From the IMG/VR virus record IMGVR_UViG_3300043399_000424, positions 1 through 21,857 of that record: a stretch of DNA of 21,857 nt. One strand, given 5' to 3'. The notes under the pieces are model-generated. The model saw only the letters and a program-made list of their open reading frames with translations, had not been told where the DNA came from and made no database searches. The position numbers and the translations under genes are program-made. Position 1 is the first letter of the stretch, and every line of letters begins with the position of its first letter. This document shows positions 16,846 through 21,857 of the stretch, in pieces. This stretch comes from a virus.

Positions 16846-16884
16846 CTCTGGGCCCTGAGCGATAGCGATTGGGCCACCGAGACC

Positions 16885-17379
16885 ATGGGACACCACACAC
16901 GCAGCATTCACGCCGAAGCCGGACTGCATCGCAAACTGATCCTGTTTGCGGTGCAGCTGGAGACCTACCTGGCGCATTTCCCGGCGTGCCACAAATACAC
17001 GCTGACACAGGAAATTCGTCAGGCGTGGCTGGATGTCTACAACCTGGTCACGGAGGCCCAAAAGCGCTATCACAAGCGCACCTCTCTGACGCAGCTCGAT
17101 GTCAGGCATGAGCAGCTGCGCATGATGCTGATCCTGGCCAACGAGCTGGGACTGTTTGATTTTTCTCGCGGCAAGCGCGACCCGGAGACCCCGGGAGAGC
17201 ACCGCTTTTTGGTCATCTTGCGCCTGGTCGACGAACTTGGAAGGATGATCGGCGGCTGGATGCGGACGGAGTTTCCCGATGCAGACCAGTCACCAAAGAC
17301 AGACCGCCAGGCTGCACAGCCTGCGGTGACCGAGTCCAAAAGGCAGGCGTTGCCTGCCCTGGATGCGGTGGGGGCTTGA
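16885..17379 (+). CDS. avd: DGR accessory variability determinant (Avd)
   Basis: A 164-residue, mostly helical, basic protein between the variable protein and the template repeat, the standard place for Avd. The segment HRKLILFAVQLETYLAHFPA and the following IRQAWLDVYNLVTEAQKRY match the helical bundle pattern of Avd, related to the S23/IVP four-helix family. Known Avd forms a pentameric barrel that binds the reverse transcriptase and the template RNA and is essential for cDNA synthesis. The last 35 or so residues look disordered. The stop lies three bases before TR begins. Confidence 0.87.
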   Translation: MGHHTRSIHAEAGLHRKLILFAVQLETYLAHFPACHKYTLTQEIRQAWLDVYNLVTEAQKRYHKRTSLTQLDVRHEQLRMMLILANELGLFDFSRGKRDPETPGEHRFLVILRLVDELGRMIGGWMRTEFPDADQSPKTDRQAAQPAVTESKRQALPALDAVGA

Positions 17380-17382
17380 CAT

Positions 17383-17500
17383 GCTTTGCGCGATCTCTGG
17401 CGGCAACTGGAACAACGGCAGCAATGCCGGCGTCTGGGCGCTGAATCTCAACAACGTACGCGGCAACTCGAACAACAACATCGGGTTCCGCGCCGACTCT
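17383..17500 (+). repeat. DGR template repeat (TR)
   Basis: The invariant donor copy of the variable repeat. It holds 27 adenines, of which 14 differ in the current VR. Read in the variable-protein frame it has 11 Asn codons of the AAC/AAT type (for example NWNNGSNAGVWALNLNN, then NSNNN), which is characteristic: A-mutagenesis of AAY reaches many amino acids but cannot give stops. It is transcribed and copied by the RT with errors at A. Confidence 0.97.
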
Positions 17501-17658
17501 GAGCCTGGCATGCCTCATGCGGCAATGGCCGACCGGCACAGAGGGAGCCCCCGTCGCGGCTTGCGCCGAAATCTTCAGCCTGCCCGCCCTTTGGTAGCTC
17601 ACGTCGGCCATGTTGCCGGCCGCGCGACGACTGGCGGACCGGCGCCTCGGAGGCGTGC
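17383..17658 (+). ncRNA. DGR template RNA (TR plus spacer)
   Basis: The 158 bases between TR and the RT start (17501-17658) carry no convincing gene. In characterised DGRs this spacer is part of the structured RNA that primes and positions the RT. A short palindrome GGCATGCC lies just after TR, and the region is GC-rich with complementary segments. The RNA ends are not defined by the sequence. Confidence 0.6.
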
Positions 17659-18684
17659 ATGAGGCGCCACGGCCAGCTTTTTGACCAAATTGCCACGCAG
17701 GAATCTTTGCTGGCTGCCTATAAACGCGCACGCGAAGGCAAGCGCAACCACCGTGGCGCATTCTTGTTTGCGCGCAACCTGGGCGCCAACATTCATGCGT
17801 TGCTGCAGGAGCTGCGCAGCGGCACCTACGCGCCGCAGCCCTGCAATTCATTCTGGGTGCGCGACGGTCGCAAGCCGCGGCTGATCGAGGCACCGTCCTT
17901 TCGCGACCTGGTGGTTCAGCACGCCGTCTATGCCGTAGTGGGACCGCTGTTTGAGCGCCGCTACATTGCCACCAGTTTTGCCTGCCGCGAGGGTCTTGGA
18001 ACCCATGCCGCCGCCGATTGGCTGCAGGCAGCCATGCGGCGCGCCCCACGCACCGCCTGGGTGTTGCACGTGGACGTGCGCAAGTTCTTCTACAGCGTCG
18101 ACCGCGACGTGCTTGCTTCCCTGGTCCGCCAGATCATCAAATGCCGTGACACGCTGCGCCTACTCGACCTGTTTGCCGTCCGTCCTGCGCCGACTGGCAT
18201 TCCAATCGGCAACCTGATGTCGCAAACATTTGCCAACCTGTACCTCAACAGTCTGGACCACTACGCCAAGCGCACCCTCCATGCCAAGGAGTATGGCCGG
18301 TATATGGATGACGCTGTCATGCTGGCTCCAGACCGCTCCACCGCGCAGCGCTGGCTGGACGGCATCCGTCGGCATCTGGCGCTCCTTGGCCTGGAAATCA
18401 GCCACTTCACCATGCAGCCCATCCGCCGCGGCCTGAATTGGGTTGGCTACCGCACCTGGGCCCGCATTCGTTTTGTGCGGCCACATCTCATTCATTCCGT
18501 GCGCCGCGACGCCAAGGCCGGGCGCATGGAGTCCTTGGTTTCACGTCTGGGGCACGCGCGCTGCACGGCCTCCCATCAACCACTCATCCGCTATCTACAG
18601 GAGCACCACCATGACATCGCTTGTTGCCTACCGCAAAGTCATCGACGCCATCACCACACACACTCTGCGCCTTCCGCAGTCTGA
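17659..18684 (+). CDS. DGR reverse transcriptase
   Basis: A 341-residue RT that copies the template RNA into A-mutagenised cDNA. Motifs in order: LIEAPSFRDLVVQHAVY (palm entry), HVDVRKFFYSVD with catalytic Asp139, GIPIGNLMSQ at 180-189 (the DGR-group variant with SQ in place of the QG common in other bacterial RTs), YMDD at 215-218, and GLNWVGYR at 258-265. The length and compact thumb fit DGR RTs; no maturase or endonuclease domain is present. The ATG at 17659 has a strong GGAGG (17649-17653). The last 25 or so residues are His/Ser-rich and overlap the next gene in another frame, so they may be poorly conserved. Confidence 0.96.
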   Translation: MRRHGQLFDQIATQESLLAAYKRAREGKRNHRGAFLFARNLGANIHALLQELRSGTYAPQPCNSFWVRDGRKPRLIEAPSFRDLVVQHAVYAVVGPLFERRYIATSFACREGLGTHAAADWLQAAMRRAPRTAWVLHVDVRKFFYSVDRDVLASLVRQIIKCRDTLRLLDLFAVRPAPTGIPIGNLMSQTFANLYLNSLDHYAKRTLHAKEYGRYMDDAVMLAPDRSTAQRWLDGIRRHLALLGLEISHFTMQPIRRGLNWVGYRTWARIRFVRPHLIHSVRRDAKAGRMESLVSRLGHARCTASHQPLIRYLQEHHHDIACCLPQSHRRHHHTHSAPSAV

Positions 18685-19078
18685 CGGCGCCTCACGCCAG
18701 GCCGGCCAGGAGCTTGCCACATTGCCTGACGGCCGCACTGTTGTCGCGCTTGATGAAGGCGCGGAGCTCCCGACCGCACAGCCTGCGGCCATCGCCTCAA
18801 GCATCGAGGTCCTGCCCAGCCCGCTTCCGGCTTCTCTTCGCGATGAAATCCGCGCATCCAGCCCGCAATGCCGATTGATCGACGCTCAGATGATCGAACA
18901 GATCCGCTCGGCGTACTCTGTGGACGACGAAATGTATCTGGCCCGCATTGGCGTTGGTGCCGCGCTTGGCACCTACACGCCCACCGACTCTGAGCTGGCC
19001 GCATTGCGCGACTACCAGGCCTGGGTTGAGGGTGTGCGGGCATGGGGACGCGCCCAGCGCTCTGCCCTCGGCCTCTAA
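18611..19078 (+). CDS. Conserved-looking phage protein downstream of the DGR RT
   Basis: A 155-residue protein. The ATG at 18611 has AGGAG at 18599-18603 and lies inside the RT gene, overlapping it by 74 bases in the +1 frame. The N-terminal half is Pro/Ala-rich. The C-terminal half (about 85-155) is helical, with LIDAQMIEQIRSAYSVDDE and YQAWVEGVRAWGRAQRSALGL. The latter resembles C-terminal ends of small phage tail-associated proteins that follow tail fibre genes. It may be a tail fibre chaperone or accessory protein for the variable adhesin, but this is inference and no family is certain. Confidence 0.68.
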   Translation: MTSLVAYRKVIDAITTHTLRLPQSDGASRQAGQELATLPDGRTVVALDEGAELPTAQPAAIASSIEVLPSPLPASLRDEIRASSPQCRLIDAQMIEQIRSAYSVDDEMYLARIGVGAALGTYTPTDSELAALRDYQAWVEGVRAWGRAQRSALGL

Positions 19079-19093
19079 TTGCCAGCCGGCGCT

Positions 19094-19288
19094 ATGACAA
19101 AAGTCATCCAACTGCTCAAATCACGCACCGTCTGGTATGCCATTCTGGTGGCGGTGCTTTCTGTCGTGCAGGGCTACGTCGGCCTCATTCCCACAACGCC
19201 TGCCAATCAAATGCTGGTTGGCTGCGCCATTTCAGTGGGCATTGTGGTGTTGCGCGCACTCACCACGGTGCCACTGTCTGAAAAATAG
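19094..19288 (+). CDS. Small membrane protein, candidate holin
   Basis: A 64-residue protein with two hydrophobic helices (WYAILVAVLSVVQGYVGLI and MLVGCAISVGIVVLRAL), a short basic N-terminus and a charged end. Size, topology and place at the start of the lysis-type cluster suggest a holin or pinholin. A TTG at 19079 is an alternative start giving five more residues; the ATG is preferred. Confidence 0.65.
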   Translation: MTKVIQLLKSRTVWYAILVAVLSVVQGYVGLIPTTPANQMLVGCAISVGIVVLRALTTVPLSEK

Positions 19289-19309
19289 ACATCCATCGAA
19301 AGCCTACCC

Positions 19310-19681
19310 ATGGAAGAAAACGCAACCGAGTACCAGGGGCCCGAGCGGCGCCGAACCGCTGTGCACACCATGTCGGAAGCGCAGGTCGCTCTCATGATCG
19401 AAGAAGAGGTGGACCGCCGGGTGGGCAAATTCGAGGAGCGAATGATGCTGCACATGGACGGCAAGTTCGCCCAACTGCACCGCCTGATTTCCGACGCTTT
19501 TCCAGACGGCGACCCACACGGTCACCGGATGTATCACGAGCGCCAAATCAAGGATGCCGACGGCTGGGACAAGATGAAGGCCGACATCCTTAGCAAGTTC
19601 TTGTCCAGCGGCCTGTGGGTGGCAGCCGGGTGGCTAGCGTATGCGGTCTGGCAGTCGTTCAAAAACGAGGTGCAGAAGTGA
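19310..19681 (+). CDS. C-terminally membrane-anchored phage protein
   Basis: A 123-residue protein. Residues 1-95 or so are charged and soluble (YQGPERRRTA, then a helical MIEEEVDRRVGKFEER). A single hydrophobic helix follows at about 98-115 (FLSSGLWVAAGWLAYAVW) and a basic end. The arrangement is common in small proteins of proteobacterial phage lysis regions. It could be a holin partner or antiholin. No family is recognised with confidence. Confidence 0.65.
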   Translation: MEENATEYQGPERRRTAVHTMSEAQVALMIEEEVDRRVGKFEERMMLHMDGKFAQLHRLISDAFPDGDPHGHRMYHERQIKDADGWDKMKADILSKFLSSGLWVAAGWLAYAVWQSFKNEVQK

Positions 19682-19731
19682 TCTGGCTGCTGTTGTGGCC
19701 GCGCCTGTGGTGGCGCTTCTTTGAGTGTTGA
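19678..19731 (+). CDS. Possible 17-residue hydrophobic peptide
   Basis: A GTG that overlaps the preceding stop (GTGA) opens a 17-codon frame encoding VIWLLLWPRLWWRFFEC, ending 13 bases before the next gene. Four tryptophans and mostly hydrophobic residues suggest a membrane peptide, and the stop-start overlap is the same coupling used elsewhere in the operon. It could also be chance. Confidence 0.25.
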   Translation: MIWLLLWPRLWWRFFEC

Positions 19732-19744
19732 AAGGCAATCGATC

Positions 19745-20164
19745 ATGGACCCATTGACCGTATCTGGCCTCCTCGGAATTGGCGGAAGGCTGATTGACAA
19801 GCTTTTCCCAGATCCAGAGCAAAAGGCCAAGGCCCAACTCGAGCTCCTGCGCATGGAGCAGGCCGGCGAGCTCGACGAGATGAAGACCCGGCTGTCGGCT
19901 ATCATCGCTGAGGCCAGTAGCGCCGACCCATGGACATCCCGCGCCAGGCCTTCCTTCCTGTACGTGGTCTACATCCTGCTGCTGTGGTCGATCCCGATGG
20001 GCGTGCTGTCCGTGTTCCGCCCTGAAGCAGCGGCCGCGTTTGCCTCTGGGTTCAAGGCGTGGCTCTCTGCGATCCCTGAGCCCATCCTCACGCTTTTTGG
20101 CGTGGTCATGACCGGTTATGTGGCCGGACGCTCATGGGAAAAGGTCAGGGGTGCATCCAAGTGA
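19745..20164 (+). CDS. Holin of the 3TM family (GTA-holin-like)
   Basis: A 139-residue protein with the typical opening LGIGGRLIDKLFPDPEQKAK, a charged helical middle (about 27-58), then hydrophobic segments at about 71-91 and 111-128 (PILTLFGVVMTGYVAGRSW). This is the pattern of Holin_3TMs proteins. It would permeabilise the inner membrane at lysis or act in virion release. The ATG at 19745 is preferred over the TTG at 19721 because AAAGG (19731-19735) lies just upstream. The stop overlaps the next GTG. Confidence 0.8.
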   Translation: MDPLTVSGLLGIGGRLIDKLFPDPEQKAKAQLELLRMEQAGELDEMKTRLSAIIAEASSADPWTSRARPSFLYVVYILLLWSIPMGVLSVFRPEAAAAFASGFKAWLSAIPEPILTLFGVVMTGYVAGRSWEKVRGASK

Positions 20165-20337
20165 CTGACGACCAGGACGTGTTTGACTGGAAGCGGGACC
20201 GCGGGCGGCGCTCGCCCAAGCAGTTGCAGGACCGGGAGACAAGGCGGCGGCGTGAGCTCTCCGACGAGCTGCAGCGCCGCTATGAGCAGGACCGTCCTGG
20301 ACTGGATGACCTGGGTCCGCCACCCCGGGTGGACTGA
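20161..20337 (+). CDS. Small highly charged phage protein
   Basis: A 58-residue protein from GTG 20161, which overlaps the holin stop (GTGA); an in-frame ATG at 20134 is a less likely start. It is very rich in Arg, Asp and Glu (KRDRGRRSPKQLQDRE) with no hydrophobic segment, so it is not a spanin by itself. It is the last gene of the late operon. Function unknown. Confidence 0.55.
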   Translation: MTDDQDVFDWKRDRGRRSPKQLQDRETRRRRELSDELQRRYEQDRPGLDDLGPPPRVD

Positions 20338-20364
20338 GGAGGCGCTACACTGCAGTCTTGCGAT

Positions 20365-20393
20365 CCTTCCATTGTGGTCGCATAAATGGAAGG
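20365..20393. promoter_or_regulatory. Perfect 9-bp inverted repeat after the late operon
   Basis: CCTTCCATT (20365-20373) and AATGGAAGG (20385-20393) are separated by 11 bases. It begins 28 bases after the last late gene and has no T-run. It may be an mRNA 3'-end hairpin or a recombinase-binding site. Confidence 0.5.
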
Positions 20394-20405
20394 TTCCAAA
20401 GTGGG

Positions 20406-20425
20406 ATTCCCCAAAAATTCCCCAC
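20406..20425 (+). repeat. Tandem ATTCCCCA(C) motifs
   Basis: ATTCCCCA at 20406-20413 and ATTCCCCAC at 20417-20425, 11 bases apart (about one helical turn). Related copies occur at 20638-20656 as a palindrome (TTTCCCCAC facing ATTCCCCAC on the minus strand) and at 20943-20951 inside int (TTTCCCCAC). Candidate arm-type integrase, excisionase or repressor sites. Confidence 0.45.
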
Positions 20426-20477
20426 TTGGCTGGTAAGCGGTTGATTTTATTGATCTTCCGACTCACCCCCCGCGCAC

Positions 20478-20496
20478 CAACCATAAAAAATGGTTG
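20478..20496. repeat. 7-bp inverted repeat with an AAAAA centre
   Basis: CAACCAT (20478-20484) and ATGGTTG (20490-20496) flank five A residues. Two short inverted arms around a 5-8 bp centre is the layout of a tyrosine-recombinase core site, so this is the best single candidate for an attP core. This is by layout only. Confidence 0.35.
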
Positions 20497-20515
20497 AAGC
20501 GAATCGAATTAAACC

Positions 20516-20527
20516 GAGTCGCGCACA
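20516..20527 (+). repeat. 12-bp direct repeat, copy 1
   Basis: GAGTCGCGCACA is repeated exactly at 20582-20593, 66 bases downstream, with the terminator between the two copies. Confidence 0.6.
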
Positions 20528-20529
20528 AG

Positions 20530-20561
20530 AGCCCTTTCTCCTATGAGAAAAGGGCTTTTTT
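20530..20561 (+). terminator. Rho-independent terminator of the late operon
   Basis: AGCCCTTTCTC pairs with GAGAAAAGGGCT (one bulged A) around a CTAT loop, followed by six T. It would stop late transcription before it enters int. Confidence 0.85.
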
Positions 20562-20581
20562 GTTGCCTGAAGCTCCGCACT

Positions 20582-20593
20582 GAGTCGCGCACA
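20582..20593 (+). repeat. 12-bp direct repeat, copy 2
   Basis: Second exact copy of GAGTCGCGCACA; see 20516-20527. It lies between the terminator and the candidate int promoter. Confidence 0.6.
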
Positions 20594-20617
20594 GTGGCAT
20601 GGAAAATCACCCAGTCT

Positions 20618-20655
20618 TAGAATCCGTTTACCCAAAATTTCCCCACAGTGGGGAA
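20618..20655 (+). promoter_or_regulatory. Candidate int promoter -10 with overlapping 17-bp palindrome
   Basis: TAGAAT (20618-20623) is a good -10 hexamer but no convincing -35 is seen, so an activator or extended element would be needed. TTCCCCACAGTGGGGAA (20639-20655; 8-bp arms around one A) lies about where transcription would begin, a typical operator position. Confidence 0.35.
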
Positions 20656-20681
20656 TCTGGTTCGGTAGACAGGGATGTTCA

Positions 20682-21692
20682 ATGGCGTACTTCACCAAAA
20701 CCACGGCAGGATGGCGCTGCCAGATTGCCCGCAAGGGCATCCGACTGAGCAGCACCTTCCCCACCAAGGCGGCGGCCCAGGCGTGGGCTGCTGAGGAAGA
20801 GCGTAAGATCCTGCGTGGCGCCAGCGGGGCGTACCCGGACAAGACTCTGGCCGACGCGCTTGATGATTACCACCGCAAGGTCAGCGTCCACAAGCGCACC
20901 GCTCGGTCGGAGGGCTTGCGATTTGAGGCGATGAAACGCGAATTTCCCCACTTGTGCGTAAAAAAGTTGCACGAGATCACGCCGACAGACATTGCCGAAT
21001 GGCGGGATGCGCGGCGTGCTCAGGTCAGCGACTCCTCGGTCGTGCGTGAGGCGTCCACCCTGAAGAACCTATGGAATATCGCGCGTGACGAATGGGGGTG
21101 GTGCGGGGAATCCCCGTGGAAGAAAACCAAGATGCCGCGCAAGGCCCACGCCCGCACGCGCCAGACCTTGCGCAGTGAGCTGTACCGGCTGGTGCGATCC
21201 ATGGGCTACGTCACCGGCAATAAGCCCCGCACGCCGCAGCACCAGGTTGCGCTGGCCTACCTGTTGGCGCACCACACAGCGCTGCGGGCCGGTGAAATCT
21301 TGAGCCTTTCGCGGTCGTCGGTAGACCTGGAGAAACGAGTCATCTTCTTGGGCCACCACAAAACTGTCAAGGATGTCGGGGCGCGGAAGGTGCCGTTCAC
21401 CAGCAGGGCGCTGCGCCTGATGCGTCTGCTGGATGAGTGGGCAACCGAGGATGTCCGAGATGACTATTTCACCATCTCATCGCAGAGCCTGGACGTGCTG
21501 TTCAGAAAGGTGCGAGACAGACTGATGATCGAGAACTTGCGATTCCACGACAGTCGGGCGGCGGCGTTAACCCGACTTGCCAAGCGCATGGATGTGATGC
21601 GCCTGGCGCGGATCAGCGGCCACAAGGATCTGAGGCAGCTCATGGATGCTTACTACCGGGCGACTGCCGAGGACATCTCGGCGACCATTTAG
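20682..21692 (+). CDS. int: Phage integrase, tyrosine recombinase
   Basis: A 336-residue site-specific recombinase for integrating and excising the phage. An N-terminal arm-binding-type region (1-60 or so) is followed by a SAM-like core-binding domain (about 65-165) and the catalytic domain. Catalytic residues are visible in order: Arg202 in TALRAGE, Lys227 in GHHKTV, His289 and Arg292 in FHDSR, His314 in SGHKD, and nucleophile Tyr324 (or Tyr325) in DAYYRATAED. All are present, so the enzyme should be active. AGGG at 20671-20674 serves as Shine-Dalgarno. The stop overlaps the stop of the convergent AlpA-like gene by three bases. Confidence 0.95.
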   Translation: MAYFTKTTAGWRCQIARKGIRLSSTFPTKAAAQAWAAEEERKILRGASGAYPDKTLADALDDYHRKVSVHKRTARSEGLRFEAMKREFPHLCVKKLHEITPTDIAEWRDARRAQVSDSSVVREASTLKNLWNIARDEWGWCGESPWKKTKMPRKAHARTRQTLRSELYRLVRSMGYVTGNKPRTPQHQVALAYLLAHHTALRAGEILSLSRSSVDLEKRVIFLGHHKTVKDVGARKVPFTSRALRLMRLLDEWATEDVRDDYFTISSQSLDVLFRKVRDRLMIENLRFHDSRAAALTRLAKRMDVMRLARISGHKDLRQLMDAYYRATAEDISATI

Positions 21693-21857
21693 CCTTGCAC
21701 CCACTTAAGGATGTCCTGGCGCTTCCACTTGCGCAGACGCTGGGATAGGTTGATGGCGGGCTTCGGGAAGTCGGGACGCTTGATGATGCGACCGACGCAA
21801 TGGGCGCGGGTGATGCCGAGCAGTTGTGCAATCTGTTTGGTGTCGACCAGGTCTTGT
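21689..21857 (-). CDS. AlpA-family / excisionase-like DNA-binding protein, 5' partial
   Basis: Read leftward from the window edge, 55 codons encode a winged-helix-type protein with DLVDTKQIAQLLGITRA, then GRIIKRPDFPKP, and a C-terminal WKRQDILKWVQG. This is the pattern of AlpA/MerR-like excisionases and small phage regulators: a helix-turn-helix for the MerR-type wing, then F-P-x-P, then W-x-x-x-D-I-x-x-W. No start codon is present, so the N-terminus lies outside the window. Convergent overlap with int suggests it is the directionality factor or regulator for the integrase. Confidence 0.75.
   Translation of the reverse strand, partial: QDLVDTKQIAQLLGITRAHCVGRIIKRPDFPKPAINLSQRLRKWKRQDILKWVQG

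Larger units (their letters stand above)
20338..20681. other. Gene-free control region, candidate attachment (attP) region
   Basis: 344 bases without a supported gene between the late operon and the integrase. It holds three inverted repeats (20365-20393, 20478-20496, 20639-20655), a 12-bp direct repeat, a terminator and several ATTCCCCAC motifs. Its AT-rich, repeat-dense character and position next to int are what is expected of a phage attachment and integrase-promoter region. The core crossover cannot be fixed from one copy. Confidence 0.5.

Noticed and set aside
17363-17662. Open frame running through the template repeat on the + strand
   Set aside because: It reads the TR in the variable-protein frame, then low-quality Arg-rich sequence. 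It has no RBS and is explained by the TR being a copy of coding DNA.
20443-20480. tRNA 3'-end-like sequence ending in GCGCACCA near the candidate attP
   Set aside because: The T-loop bases (TTCCGAC) do not fit the TTCRANN pattern and the would-be T-stem does not pair, so it is not supported as a tRNA fragment.
21105-21118. CGGGGA-A-TCCCCG palindrome inside int
   Set aside because: Short arms within a GC-rich coding region and not matching the ATTCCCCAC motif context; likely chance.
1-21857. CRISPR arrays, insertion sequences or rRNA/tRNA genes
   Set aside because: No regularly spaced direct repeats, no transposase-like protein and no structured RNA gene could be supported.

Overview
The window is a stretch of a tailed, temperate double-stranded DNA phage (prophage or unintegrated phage genome) with siphovirus-type late genes. 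The DNA is GC-rich except for a few AT-rich islands. The GC content and the style of the head and tail proteins suggest a betaproteobacterial host, perhaps Comamonadaceae or a relative. That host assignment is inference: no host gene is present.

Layout, left to right, almost all on the + strand. Bases 1-6658 are the head module: a gpW-like head-tail joining protein cut by the window edge, a lambda-family portal, three small structural genes, a protein built from eight 22-residue repeats, a terminator and a perfect inverted repeat, then a prohead protease fused to an HK97-type capsid, and an FII-like joining protein. Bases 6655-14112 are the tail module: a tail terminator-like protein, a 50-aa protein, the tail tube, a G/GT-type chaperone pair with an in-phase A AAA AAC slippery site, and a 1622-aa tape measure. 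A small opposite-strand membrane gene exactly fills the gap between the chaperone pair and the tape measure. Bases 14109-15502 carry two tail proteins.

Bases 15499-18684 hold the most notable system, a complete diversity-generating retroelement (DGR). It consists of a variable tail protein whose last codons form the variable repeat (VR), the accessory protein Avd, a template repeat (TR), and a reverse transcriptase with the DGR-type IGNLMSQ and YMDD motifs. VR and TR align over 118 bp without gaps. They differ at 14 positions, and all 14 are adenines in TR. This is the signature of adenine-specific mutagenic retrohoming onto the receptor-binding end of the tail.

Bases 18611-20337 carry a small conserved-looking phage gene that overlaps the RT gene, followed by a cluster of small membrane proteins including a 3TM-type holin. 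No endolysin is visible. Bases 20338-20681 are a gene-free control region with inverted repeats, a 12-bp direct repeat, a terminator and recurring ATTCCCCAC motifs. It is followed by a tyrosine integrase and, convergent with it, the 3' part of an AlpA/excisionase-like gene running off the window. This order (late genes, att-like region, int, xis-like gene) matches an unintegrated lambda-like map.

The genes appear to work as one late operon with many ATGA or GTGA stop-start overlaps. It builds a capsid and a long tail, and the DGR rewrites the tip adhesin.
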